In this document: positions 19,654 to 28,107 of the stretch, one piece after another
How positions within the stretch are numbered: position 1 is the first letter of the stretch
Layout of the letters: every line of letters begins with the position of its first letter
Assembly: GCF_018614195.1 (NCBI RefSeq)
Contig: NZ_JAGGOT010000071.1
Span: 1 to 64,000 of the forward strand
DNA: 64,000 nucleotides
Source: Streptomyces sp. ISL-43
GTDB taxonomy: Bacteria; Actinomycetota; Actinomycetes; Streptomycetales; Streptomycetaceae
Direction: 5' to 3'
The notes under the pieces: generated by a model
Databases searched by the model: none
What the model saw: only the letters and a program-made list of their open reading frames with translations
What the model was told of the DNA's origin: nothing
Made by a program: the position numbers and the translations under genes

Positions 19654-20139
19654 ATGGACGCGGTACGGCTCATCGCAGCCGGCCGGCACGCGCTGGCACA
19701 GAGCGGGGCTGCGTGGGACATCGTGGGCGAGGCCTGGCAGGCGCAGGCCCTCGCGCAGGGCATAGGGAGCTGGCTGGCGGTCACCGGGCCGCCGGAGCTG
19801 AGATCGGAGGCGCGGGGGCTGGGTGAAGCGGGGGGCAGAGGCTGCGGGGTGCTCGACCGGGCTGCTTTGCGCGGAGAGGGCTACGCGCCCGATCTCCCGC
19901 CGCGAGCGGCGCAGTTGACCGGGGTGGTGGATGTCCGGCAGGCGCTGCTCGGACTGCAGGCGCTCCTGGGCGAAGTGGGCATAGCGCTGGTCGGGGTCGC
20001 CTGCGGTACGGACGACGAGGGTCTGTACTGGCAGTGCATAGAGTCGATAGACGCGGCCGACGAGTCGAGCGACCGGGTGCGGGCGATCCTGCGCCGGCTT
20101 GCCGTGCGCGAGCGGGGGTCCGCGTCCGGCGTGGCCTGA
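19654..20139 (+). CDS. DUF6099-like conserved protein
   Basis: A 161-residue protein starting MDAVRLIAAGRHALAQSG, with WQAQALAQGIGSWLAV and a C-terminal GLYWQCIESIDAADE segment. It resembles a conserved Streptomyces family that I believe is DUF6099; the name is from memory. There is no signal peptide or membrane segment. A GGGGGACGG stretch precedes the ATG. The gene lies downstream of the SepF-like, ATPase and MazG-like set, and its function is unknown. Confidence 0.75.
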   Translation: MDAVRLIAAGRHALAQSGAAWDIVGEAWQAQALAQGIGSWLAVTGPPELRSEARGLGEAGGRGCGVLDRAALRGEGYAPDLPPRAAQLTGVVDVRQALLGLQALLGEVGIALVGVACGTDDEGLYWQCIESIDAADESSDRVRAILRRLAVRERGSASGVA

Positions 20140-20224
20140 GGCTCCCGGGACCGCTCACGGGTTCAGGCGGGAGCTGCCCCGGAGTTGGGGTGGGGCCCCG
20201 CCGCGCGCGGCGGGACCCGTGCGG

Positions 20225-20503
20225 TCAGTGCGACCGGTAGGACGGGCGGTGTTCGCTCTCCGGGCTGCGTCCGCCCTGGGGCAGCGGCGTGCCGGGGCTG
20301 CGGTCCGTGGAGGACTGGAGGTCGGCGTCGAGCTGCGAGAGGTCGGCGTTCAGCGCCGCCATCAGCTCTTCCATCTGCTGCAGCAGGCCCTTCGGCGCGT
20401 CGCCCTGGGCGGGTACCGCCGACTCCTGGCGTGCGTTGTCGTGTGCTGCCTGCCCGGTCTGGCAGTCCTGGCGGCGGGTCTCCGGCGCGGACTCCTGGGA
20501 CAT
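20225..20503 (-). CDS. Small hydrophilic protein with coiled-coil segment
   Basis: A 92-residue protein, MSQESAPETRRQDCQTG at the start, with GAGGAGG ideally spaced upstream of the ATG at 20503. The N-terminal 45 residues look disordered. The middle (LLQQMEELMAALNADLSQLD) should form an amphipathic helix or coiled coil, and the tail is again disordered. No enzymatic motif is visible and no family is recognised. Confidence 0.65.
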   Translation of the reverse strand: MSQESAPETRRQDCQTGQAAHDNARQESAVPAQGDAPKGLLQQMEELMAALNADLSQLDADLQSSTDRSPGTPLPQGGRSPESEHRPSYRSH

Positions 20504-20704
20504 GGCGGCCTCCTCGGCCCTGGCCCTTCCGTGGCGGAAGGGGGCGGTGGACGCACCGGCGAAGGCCGCCGGCGCGCGGGCCGGGCGGTCCGGCTCCGTC
20601 CGAGCCAACGATCCCCATCCGGGCTGGTCACTGGCGGGTGCGGCCGTGGGCCGCCCGGTGGACTCAGATTCACCCGGCCGGGGTCGACGGGGCAGGATGG
20701 AGGC

Positions 20705-21628
20705 ATGGATCTCCGTATCTTCACAGAGCCCCAGCAGGGCGCGAGCTACGACACCCTCCTGAGCGTCGCCAAGGCCACGGAGGGCCTGGGCTTCGATGCT
20801 TTCTTCCGCTCCGACCACTATCTGCGCATGGGCTCGGCCGACGGACTGCCCGGTCCCACCGACGCCTGGATCACGCTGGCCGGCCTGGCCCGCGAGACCA
20901 AGCGCATCCGGCTGGGCACGCTGATGACGGCCGGTACCTTCCGGCTGCCCGGGGTCCTCGCCATACAGGTCGCGCAGGTCGACCAGATGTCCGGCGGCCG
21001 GATCGAACTGGGCCTGGGAGCGGGCTGGTTCGAGGAGGAGCACAAGGCGTACGGGATCCCCTTCCCGGCGGAGCGCCTGGCCCGGCTGGAGGAGCAGCTG
21101 GCGATCGTCACCGGCCTGTGGGCCACCGCGCCCGGCGCCACCTTCGACTACCAGGGCGCCCACTACCAGGTGGAGAACTCCCCGGCGCTGCCGAAGCCGG
21201 CCCAGGCCAAGATCCCCGTCCTGATCGGCGGCCACGGCGCGAAGCGCACCCCGCGCCTCGCCGCGCAGTACGCCGACGAGTTCAACATGCCGTTCGCCTC
21301 GATCGCGGACAGCGAGCGCCAGTTCGGCCGGGTCCGCGCGGCCGCGGAGGAAGCCGGGCGCAAGGCCGACGACCTCGTCTACTCCAACGCCCTCGTCGTG
21401 TGCGTGGGCAAGGACGACGCCGAGGTGGCCCGGCGGGCCGCCGCCATCGGCCGGGACGTGGACGAGCTCAAGGCCAACGGCCTGGCGGGTTCCCCGGCCG
21501 AGGTGGTGGAGCGGATCGGCGCCTACGAGGCGGTCGGCTCCTCCCGGCTCTACCTCCAGCTGCTCGACCTCGCCGACCTGGACCACCTGGAGCTGATCTC
21601 GGCCCGGGTCCTGTCCCAGCTCGGCTGA
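20705..21628 (+). CDS. LLM-class F420-dependent oxidoreductase
   Basis: A 307-residue luciferase-like TIM-barrel enzyme: MDLRIFTEPQQGASYDT, GFDAFFRSDHYLRMG, DQMSGGRIELGLGAGWFEEE and IPVLIGGHGAKRTPRLAA. The pattern is typical of actinobacterial F420-dependent members rather than FMN monooxygenases with separate reductases. Substrate unknown. It sits 16 bp before mmuM, so the two are probably cotranscribed. Confidence 0.88.
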   Translation: MDLRIFTEPQQGASYDTLLSVAKATEGLGFDAFFRSDHYLRMGSADGLPGPTDAWITLAGLARETKRIRLGTLMTAGTFRLPGVLAIQVAQVDQMSGGRIELGLGAGWFEEEHKAYGIPFPAERLARLEEQLAIVTGLWATAPGATFDYQGAHYQVENSPALPKPAQAKIPVLIGGHGAKRTPRLAAQYADEFNMPFASIADSERQFGRVRAAAEEAGRKADDLVYSNALVVCVGKDDAEVARRAAAIGRDVDELKANGLAGSPAEVVERIGAYEAVGSSRLYLQLLDLADLDHLELISARVLSQLG

Positions 21629-21644
21629 GACGGGAGCGGCAGCC

Positions 21645-22592
21645 GTGCCCCGCGCGTCCGGCCCGCTCGCCGAGGCCCTGACCGGCCCCGGCCCCGGCGG
21701 CAAGGCCGTGCTCCTGGACGGCGGACTGAGCAACCAGCTCGCCGACCAGGGCTGCGACCTGTCCGGCGGCCTCTGGACGGGCCGGGTCCTCGCCGAGCGG
21801 CCGGACCAGGTGGCGGCCGCGCACGCCGCCTACGCGCGGGCCGGCGCGCAAGTGCTGATCACCGCGAGCTACCAGGTGGGCTACGCCGCCTTCGCCCGCC
21901 ACGGCTACGGCCGGGAGCGCACGACGGCGCTGCTGCGCCGCAGCGTGCGGCTCGCCGCCCGGGCGGCCCGGGCGGCGGACCACGACGTGTGGGTCGCCGC
22001 GTCCGTGGGCCCGTACGGGGCGGTGCTGGCGGACGGCTCCGAGTACCGGGGCCGGTACGGGCTGAGCGTGCGGGAGCTGGCGGCCTTCCACCGCCCCCGC
22101 CTCGAGGCGCTGCTGACCGAGGGGCCGGACGTACTGGCCCTGGAGACGGTCCCGGACGCCGTCGAGGCGCAGGCCCTGCTCGCGGTCCTCGCGGAGACGG
22201 GCGCCCGTGCGTGGCTGAGCTACACGGTGGCGGACGGGCGTACCCGGGCCGGCGGGCCGCTGTCGGAGGCCTTCGCCCTGGCCGCCGAGTCCCCGCATGT
22301 CATCGCGGTCGGCGTCAACTGCTGCGACCCCGCGGAGGTGCTGCCCGCCCTCGAAGCCGCGGCGGCCGTCACCGGGAAGCCGCTGGTGGCCTACCCCAAC
22401 GACGGCTCGGTCTGGGAGCCCGCCACCGGGACCTGGCGGTCCCCGGCCACCACGGTCCCCTGGCCCACGGCCGACTGGCGGCGGGCCGGGGCCCGCCTCG
22501 TCGGAGGCTGCTGCCGGATCGGCCCGGACCGCATCGCGGCCCTCGCCGCGGCCGGCGCGACGCCCCGGCAGGATCCGCAAGCGACGGCTTAG
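21645..22592 (+). CDS. mmuM: Homocysteine S-methyltransferase
   Basis: A 315-residue Zn-dependent enzyme that transfers a methyl group from S-methylmethionine or S-adenosylmethionine to homocysteine, making methionine. Motifs: LLDGGLSNQLADQGCDL, ETVPDAVEAQALL, VGVNCCDP and the zinc ligands in VGGCCRIGPDRI. It starts at a GTG at 21645, 16 bp after the F420 oxidoreductase. Confidence 0.93.
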   Translation: MPRASGPLAEALTGPGPGGKAVLLDGGLSNQLADQGCDLSGGLWTGRVLAERPDQVAAAHAAYARAGAQVLITASYQVGYAAFARHGYGRERTTALLRRSVRLAARAARAADHDVWVAASVGPYGAVLADGSEYRGRYGLSVRELAAFHRPRLEALLTEGPDVLALETVPDAVEAQALLAVLAETGARAWLSYTVADGRTRAGGPLSEAFALAAESPHVIAVGVNCCDPAEVLPALEAAAAVTGKPLVAYPNDGSVWEPATGTWRSPATTVPWPTADWRRAGARLVGGCCRIGPDRIAALAAAGATPRQDPQATA

Positions 22593-22611
22593 ACGGCCTG
22601 CGGGACAGCGC

Positions 22612-23118
22612 TCAGGTCTCCCGGTCCGCACGGTGGCGGAAGCGGTCGGCCGCGCGGCGGCCGCGGGCTTCGACGGGGAGCATTCCGGTGGCGGCGGCCA
22701 GGCCGTAGGGCGGCATGTCGGCGTAGATCGACTCGTACGATCCCTCGGGCGCGATGTACGACTCGTGCCAGAGGCCCACGTGCCCGCGCACCTTGCCCGC
22801 GCGCTCCTTGCGGTTGATGATCGCCCAGACCCGGTGGTGGAACATGTCCGGGGCCGCCGCGTACGCGTAGAGCTTCTCCTTGGACTCCCAGTACTGGACC
22901 ACATAGTAGGTGCGCGGCGAACCGGTCAGCAGGACGTGGCCGAGCAGTCCCCGGCTCTTGTCCCGGGCCAGTTCGCGGAGCATGCGGGGCATGGCGAACA
23001 GGACCGGCACCCAGTGGTGCACGGCCCAGAAGTGGTTGATGCGCATTCCGATCAGCAGGACGACGACGTCGCCCTCGGCTGCCGCGGTGGTGTGGCCCCG
23101 TACCGGCTTCGCGGACAC
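22612..23118 (-). CDS. DUF4188 family protein
   Basis: A 168-residue protein with the DUF4188 pattern: VVVLLIGMRINHFWAVHHW, LLGHVLLTGSPRTYYVVQYW and FHHRVWAIINRKERAG. The family resembles haem- or monooxygenase-like alpha/beta barrels, but its reaction is not established. I place the start at the GTG at 23118 because GGGAGGCA lies just upstream; an earlier start would cover the operator region. It is divergent from a MerR regulator, its likely controller. Confidence 0.85.
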   Translation of the reverse strand: MSAKPVRGHTTAAAEGDVVVLLIGMRINHFWAVHHWVPVLFAMPRMLRELARDKSRGLLGHVLLTGSPRTYYVVQYWESKEKLYAYAAAPDMFHHRVWAIINRKERAGKVRGHVGLWHESYIAPEGSYESIYADMPPYGLAAATGMLPVEARGRRAADRFRHRADRET

Positions 23119-23138
23119 TCTGCCTCCCGTTCGCCTGG

Positions 23139-23186
23139 TTGGATAGCGGCACTGTCCGTGCACGATTGGATAGTGGCACTCCCCAA
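23139..23186. promoter_or_regulatory. Twin operator for the MerR regulator
   Basis: Two direct copies, TTGGATAGCGGCACTGTCC at 23139-23157 and TTGGATAGTGGCACTCCCC at 23166-23184, lie 27 bp apart between the divergent genes. The second copy extended to 23186 is a 21-bp dyad (TTGG..AGTG-G-CACT..CCAA). This symmetry and location fit a MerR-type dimer site serving both promoters. Confidence 0.6.
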
Positions 23187-23201
23187 TGAAAGGTTCAAGA
23201 G

Positions 23202-23843
23202 ATGCGACTGGCGGAGTTGAGCGAACGCAGTGGCGTCTCGACCGCGACGATCAAGTACTACCTGCGTGAAGGGCTGTTGGCGCCGGGCCACCGGATCAGC
23301 GCGACGACCGCCGAGTACGACGAGAGCCACCTGCGGCGGCTGCGGCTGGTGCGGGCGCTGATCCAGGTCGGCGGGATCCCGGTGGCCAAGGCCCGGGAAG
23401 TGCTCGCGCACGTCGACGACGAGTCCCTGGGCCGGACGATGCGAATGGGCGCCGCGCTGTGGGCACTGCCGCAGGGGCCCGAGCCGGACGAGGAGGACGA
23501 GGCCGTGATCACCGCGCGGCGCGAGGTGGACCGGCTGCTGGAGACGCTGGGCTGGTCGTCGGCCCGGGAGCTGAGCGACCTGTCGCCGGTCCACCGGTCG
23601 CTGGTGGTGGCCGTGGCCACGCTCCTGCGCCTCGGCTATCCGTGGGACGCCGAGCTGATGGCTCCGTACGCCGAGCTCATGCACCGGGCGGCCGTACGCG
23701 ACATGGACTTCGTGGAGACCTACCCCTCCGAGTCGGAGAAGGTGGAGACCGCGGTGGCGGCGGTCATCCTCATCCAGCCTGTGCTGAAGGCACTGCACCG
23801 GCTGGCGCAGGAGGAGGAGTCGGCCCGGCGCTACGGGATCTGA
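23202..23843 (+). CDS. MerR family transcriptional regulator
   Basis: A 213-residue regulator. The N-terminal MerR HTH reads MRLAELSERSGVSTATIKYY and LREGLLAPG, followed by a wing and LRRLRLVRALIQVGGI dimerisation helix. The C-terminal part is long and helical (DRLLETLGWSSARELSDLSP) and may bind a small molecule. There is no Cys cluster for metal sensing. It diverges from the DUF4188 gene with two matching operators in between. Confidence 0.92.
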   Translation: MRLAELSERSGVSTATIKYYLREGLLAPGHRISATTAEYDESHLRRLRLVRALIQVGGIPVAKAREVLAHVDDESLGRTMRMGAALWALPQGPEPDEEDEAVITARREVDRLLETLGWSSARELSDLSPVHRSLVVAVATLLRLGYPWDAELMAPYAELMHRAAVRDMDFVETYPSESEKVETAVAAVILIQPVLKALHRLAQEEESARRYGI

Positions 23844-23857
23844 CACGGCCCGAGCGT

Positions 23858-23885
23858 TTCGGCGGCCGCGGGCGGCCGCCGAAAG
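23858..23885. terminator. Perfect 12-bp hairpin terminator
   Basis: TTTCGGCGGCCG at 23858-23869 pairs perfectly with CGGCCGCCGAAA at 23874-23885 around a CGGG loop. It lies between the convergent MerR and HAD genes. The AAA/TTT ends give a short U-run in either direction, so it can serve both. Confidence 0.8.
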
Positions 23886-23931
23886 AGCCCGTGCGGCACC
23901 GGCCATGCGGCACCGAGCAGGTGGCGGCCGG

Positions 23932-24636
23932 TCAGGCGGCGTACGACATCGAGGCGTCGAGGTCGATCCCCAGGATGCCGGCGGCGAGGTCGACCGCCTC
24001 GGCGAAGGAGTGCGCGACCGGGGTGCCCGCGCCGGCGAGGGTGTCGGCGAGCTGGGCGCCGCTGGACAGCAGGACCGCGGGGATGCCGGCGGCGGCCGCG
24101 GCGCGGGCGTCGTCCTGGGTGTCGCCTATCGCGACGATGCGCGAGGGATGCAGGGGAAGGCGCTTCACGTGCCTGCGCATGCTCTCCGCCTTGCTGCCGC
24201 CGGTGGGGCCGCGGCGGCCGTCGACGAGCGTGAAGCGGCCGGCCAGGCCCAGCCGCGCGACTTCGTCGCGCAGGTCGTCGTGGCTGTGGAGCGACAGCAG
24301 GGACTGGGTGTGGCCCGCGGCGGACCAGGTGCGCAGGGCGTCGAAGGCGCCCGGCATCAGGCGCGAGTCGGTCTTCGCGTAATCCGGGTAGCGCTGCTGG
24401 AACACGCCGTCCGCCGTCTGGCATTCGGCGGCGGTGAGGGGCCGGCCGAGCAGTCGGGCGTAGAAGTCGGGGACGGGGACGCAGAAGGCGCGGCGGTACC
24501 TCGCCATGCCGATCGGGGCGACCCCGAGGGCGACCAGGGAGTCGTTGACGGCGCGGAGGCGGGCCGCGTTGTCGTCGAGCAGCGTGCCGTTGAAGTCGAA
24601 GACTATGTGTCCCGCCGCACCTTGCGATGTGCTCAT
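23932..24636 (-). CDS. HAD family hydrolase with DxN motif
   Basis: A 234-residue haloacid dehalogenase-type phosphatase. Motif I is VFDFNGTLLDD, with the nucleophile Asp but Asn where the general acid Asp (DxD) normally stands. Motif II Ser is near LLSLHSHDDL, motif III Lys near GGSKAESM, and motif IV is VAIGDTQDDARAA. The Asn substitution is seen in some HAD subfamilies but could slow turnover. Its ATG overlaps the stop of the broken MFS gene in one frame (ATGA), so it was once cotranslated with the transporter. Confidence 0.85.
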   Translation of the reverse strand: MSTSQGAAGHIVFDFNGTLLDDNAARLRAVNDSLVALGVAPIGMARYRRAFCVPVPDFYARLLGRPLTAAECQTADGVFQQRYPDYAKTDSRLMPGAFDALRTWSAAGHTQSLLSLHSHDDLRDEVARLGLAGRFTLVDGRRGPTGGSKAESMRRHVKRLPLHPSRIVAIGDTQDDARAAAAAGIPAVLLSSGAQLADTLAGAGTPVAHSFAEAVDLAAGILGIDLDASMSYAA

Positions 24637-25704
24637 CTCGGGTCGAGTTCCTTTCGGGTTTTCGTCTGTGACGGTGTTGCCCCAGCCGCCTTTCGGACGC
24701 GGCGGCGAGGGAGTACAGGAGGGGGACGCAGGGGAGGCAGACGGCTGCCATCCCGAGGAACGCGACGGCCGGAGACATCGCGTACAAAGGGCCTGCCAGC
24801 GCGGTGACGCAGGCGCCTCCGAGGCTCATGGCCACGGCGGCGTGGATCCCGTGTGCGGAGGCCCATTCGCCCTGCGGAACGAAGGACCGGACGCTCTTCA
24901 CGAACGAGAAGTGCGTGACGGCGAAAGAGCCGGCGTGCAGGATCTGCAGGAGGACCGTGACCGCCAGGGGCGGGTCGGCCGCGGATATGGACCACCGGAC
25001 GACCGATGCGGCCACGGCGATGCCGAAGAGCACGGGGACGGAAAGCTTTTCGAGCCTCTGTGAGAGGTATTTGAAAAGCAGGAGTTCGGCGACGGTGGCC
25101 GAGGCGAGGAGCAGGCTCACGCCGACCCCGGAGAGGCCCGTCACCGGAACCTCTCCGCGCCGAAGGAGTAGTAGACGGCGTGTGCCCCCTGGAGCAGGAA
25201 CGACAGGGCCAGGCTCAGGACGAAGACCCGATTGCGCAGGAGGGTCCGCCAGGAGCGCTTCGCCGGAATGCCGAGAGACGCCGTTCCCACGTCGGGATTC
25301 CGGGTTCCCGTGACGGCCATGACGGCGCAGGCGCAGATGTAGACCACCACGACGATTCCGGCGCCGTACCGGCTCGTGGCCACGCCCGTGACCGCCAGTC
25401 CGGCGATGAATCCCGCCGAACCCCAGTACCGGACGTTTCCGTAGCTGATCAGCCCGTTCGAACTTCCGAAAGTGGCGACCGTGTCGTTCAGCGGCATCAG
25501 CAGGGGAAAGAAGACGCCGATGAGTATGGAGGCCAGGAGGATCGAGGAGAGGGTGGGCGGAACCAGATAGAGGAGGCTCAGGGCCGCGGAGAACCACGGC
25601 AGGACCCGGGCGAGTCCCACGAGGGGGAACATCCGGCAGAGGGCCGGGAACAGGACGGAGACGGAGGCGGCGCGGGCCAGCAGGCCCACCGACATGGACA
25701 GGCT
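24633..25704 (-). pseudogene. MFS transporter remnant, truncated and frameshifted
   Basis: Sequence resembling the MFS_1-like/HcaT family is spread over three frames. The first part reads LLARAASVSVLFPALCR, VFFPLLMPLNDTVATFGS and NVRYWGSAGFIAGLAV, and ends at YYSFGAERFR with a stop at 25141. The second resumes in the next frame at VTGLSGVGVSLLLASATVAE through LQILHAGSFAVTHFSFV. Near 24690-24700 the sense moves to a third frame, ending TKTRKELDPR with a TGA at 24633 that overlaps the HAD start. The N-terminal transmembrane segments are missing, replaced by P450 sequence. At least two single-base indels are needed to explain this. Confidence 0.75.
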
Positions 25705-26438
25705 CACCTCGATGGTGCGCCCGTGCAGCTCGATGTCCTTGCTCGCGTGCCGGGTGACGTACTGGACGGGCCCCTCCAGGCGCATGCCTCCTCGACGACC
25801 TCGGCGATCCGCTCCGGGTCGCGCCGGACCTCGTCGAGGACGTCGGGGTGGGAGAAGAGGAGGTGCAGGCAGTTGCTCAGGAGGAACTGCGGAACCTTGT
25901 GCCCGCCGAAGATCAGGCGGATGACCTGCGCGATGATCTCGCGATCGTCCAGTTCCGCGCCTTCCTCGGTGACTTGGGGGGCCAGCCGGGATATCAGGTC
26001 GTTCTGCGGATTCGCGCGGCGCTCCCCGATGATCCCGGCGAGGTAGTCGAACATCTCCCTCATGCTTCCGCGCGTCTGCTCGCTGATCGCCGCGTCGGGA
26101 ACCGGTGAGACGACGAAGTCCTGCATGAAGGCGGAGATGTCGTCGGACCAGCCGATGAAGGCGCCGATCTTGTCTTCGGGGATTCCCAGCATGCGGCACA
26201 GCACCAGGGCCGGAATCGGGTGGGCGATGTCCTCGACGAAATCGAAGGCGGTCTTCGCGCCGTCCGCGACGAGGCGCTCGATCTCGGCCGAGACGATCCT
26301 GCGGATCTCCGGGCGTACGGCCTCGATCTCGCTGACCCAGAAGGCTCGGTTGATCTGGCCGCGCAACCGGGTGTGGTGCGGACGGTCGTTGTAGATCATC
26401 CAGGTGGAGGCGTATTTCGAAGGCTCGAAGGCGATCAA
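25705..26438 (-). pseudogene. Cytochrome P450 remnant fused to the MFS remnant
   Basis: This is the middle of a bacterial P450: NDRPHHTRLRGQINRAFWV (C-helix), DFVEDIAHPIPALVLCRMLG and the I-helix region IIAQVIRLIFGGHKVPQF. The roughly 80 N-terminal residues, the ExxR region and the haem-ligating Cys loop are missing. A one-base deletion near 25786 moves the sense into the frame reading LEGPVQYVTRHASKDIELHG, which then runs straight into the MFS sequence at about 25705. The apparent TTG start at 26438 is not credible. The protein cannot bind haem. Together with the MFS and HAD genes it looks like the wreck of a tailoring/export operon. Confidence 0.8.
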
Positions 26439-26577
26439 GGTTTTGCAGCCCCTAAGGAACCCGCCGTCGCACTAGGGGGGTTCGCGACCGCCGCGCCGGC
26501 CGTGCTCGGCGGCCGGCGGTCGGCGCCGCCGGAAAATGGGGCGCGGACAGCACCCGTGGCCAGGAACAATCGCCCGT

Positions 26578-28107
26578 GTGTTCCTGACGATCTCCACCAC
26601 CGGCTCCCCTGAACGACCCGCCACCGACCTGGGCTTCCTGCTGCACAAGCACCCCGGCAAGGCGCAGTCGTTCTCCACCTCCCACGGCACCGCCCACGTC
26701 TTCTACCCCGAAGCCACGGCCGAGCGGTGCACGGCGGGCCTGCTCCTGGAGGTGGATCCCGTCGCGCTCGTGCGGCGCGGCCAGGGCAAGGGCCGGGGCG
26801 GGACGCCCGACGCCGCGCTCGCGCAGTACGTCAACGACCGCCCGTACGCCGCCTCCTCGCTGCTGGCCGTCGCGCTGAGCGGCGTGTTCCGCAGCGCGCT
26901 GGCGGGCCAGTGCACCGCCCGGCCGGAGCTGACGGACGAGGTACGCCCGCTGCGCATCGAGATCCCGGCGCTGCCCGCCCGGGGCGGGGCGGACCTCGTG
27001 CACCGGCTGTTCGGCCCGCTCGGCTGGGAGTCGGTCACGGCCACGCCGGTCCCGCTCGACGAGACGTTCCCCGGGTGGGGCGACTCCCGGTACGTGCGCC
27101 TGGTCCTGGAAGGTGAGCTGCGCCTGTCCGACGCGCTGCGCGGGCTGTACGTCCTGCTGCCCGTCCTCGACGACGCCAAGCACTACTGGATCGCCTCCGA
27201 CGAGGTGGACAAGCTGCTGCGCGCCGGCGAGGGCTGGCTCGCCGAGCACCCCGAGAGCGGCCTGATCACCTCCCGCTACCTGGCCCGGCACAAGCGGCTG
27301 ACCCAGAACGCCCTGGAGCGCCTGGAACTGGTCCGCCTGGCCGAGGCCGACGGCAGCGAGGTCGAGGAGATCGACAACGCCGTCGACGAGTCCCGCGACA
27401 CCGAGGAGAAGCCGGTGCCGCTCGCGGCGCGCCGCCGAGAGGCGATCCTCGCCGCGCTGCGCGACGCCGGGGCCGCCCGCGTCCTCGACCTCGGCTGCGG
27501 CCAGGGCCAGCTGGTGCAGGCGCTCCTGGCGGATCCGGCGTACACCGAGATCGTCGGCGTGGACGTGTCCGTCCGGGCGCTGAACGTCGCCGCCAAGCGG
27601 CTGCGGCTGGAGCGGATGGGGGAGCGGCAGAGTTCCCGCGTCCGCCTCACGCAGGGCTCGCTCGCCTACACCGACAAGCGGCTCGTGGGCTACGACGCGG
27701 CCGTGCTCAGCGAGGTCATCGAGCACCTGGACCCGGAGCGGCTGCCCGCCCTGGAGTACGCGGTGTTCGGCTCGGCCCGTCCCCGTACCGTCCTCGTGAC
27801 CACGCCGAACGTCGAGTACAACGTCCGCTGGGAGACCCTGCCCGCCGGGCACGTCCGGCACGGCGACCACCGCTTCGAGTGGACCCGCGCGGAGTTCCGG
27901 GCCTGGGCCGGCCAGGTCGCCTCCCGGCACGGCTACACCGTCGCGTACGTGCCCGTCGGGGACGACGACCCCGAGGTGGGGCCGCCGACCCAGATGGCCG
28001 TCTTCACCCAGGCAACCGGTACCCAGGCAACCGGCACCCGGACCACTGACACCCTGGCAACCGGCACCCGCACCACCGACACCCCGAAGGAGGGCGAGGC
28101 AGCATGA
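26578..28107 (+). CDS. hen1: Bacterial Hen1: 3'-terminal RNA ribose 2'-O-methyltransferase
   Basis: A 509-residue protein that marks the 3' end of broken RNA with a 2'-O-methyl during repair by Pnkp/Hen1, preventing re-cleavage at the same site. The N-terminal half (VFLTISTTGSPERPATDLGF onward) is the Hen1 N-terminal domain that partners Pnkp. The C-terminal half is an SAM methyltransferase: DLGCGQGQLVQALL, the metal-site ExxEH in LSEVIEHLDPERL, TPNVEYN and the last metal His in GDHRFEW. It starts at a GTG at 26578. The final 25 residues are Thr-rich repeats (QATGT, RTTDT). The TGA overlaps the ATG of pnkp. Confidence 0.93.
   Translation: MFLTISTTGSPERPATDLGFLLHKHPGKAQSFSTSHGTAHVFYPEATAERCTAGLLLEVDPVALVRRGQGKGRGGTPDAALAQYVNDRPYAASSLLAVALSGVFRSALAGQCTARPELTDEVRPLRIEIPALPARGGADLVHRLFGPLGWESVTATPVPLDETFPGWGDSRYVRLVLEGELRLSDALRGLYVLLPVLDDAKHYWIASDEVDKLLRAGEGWLAEHPESGLITSRYLARHKRLTQNALERLELVRLAEADGSEVEEIDNAVDESRDTEEKPVPLAARRREAILAALRDAGAARVLDLGCGQGQLVQALLADPAYTEIVGVDVSVRALNVAAKRLRLERMGERQSSRVRLTQGSLAYTDKRLVGYDAAVLSEVIEHLDPERLPALEYAVFGSARPRTVLVTTPNVEYNVRWETLPAGHVRHGDHRFEWTRAEFRAWAGQVASRHGYTVAYVPVGDDDPEVGPPTQMAVFTQATGTQATGTRTTDTLATGTRTTDTPKEGEAA
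28007..28083 (+). repeat. Degenerate tandem repeat in the hen1 3' end
   Basis: Units of the form ACCCAGGCAACCGGT and ACCCGCACCACCGACACC alternate, encoding TQATG and TRTTD motifs after the methyltransferase fold has ended. This is low-complexity coding DNA, probably a slippage-prone disordered tail. Confidence 0.7.

Noticed and set aside
25141..25150. Programmed frameshift in the MFS gene
   Set aside because: There is no slippery heptamer or downstream structure, other indels and terminal truncation affect the same gene, and the P450 part is also broken, so decay is simpler.
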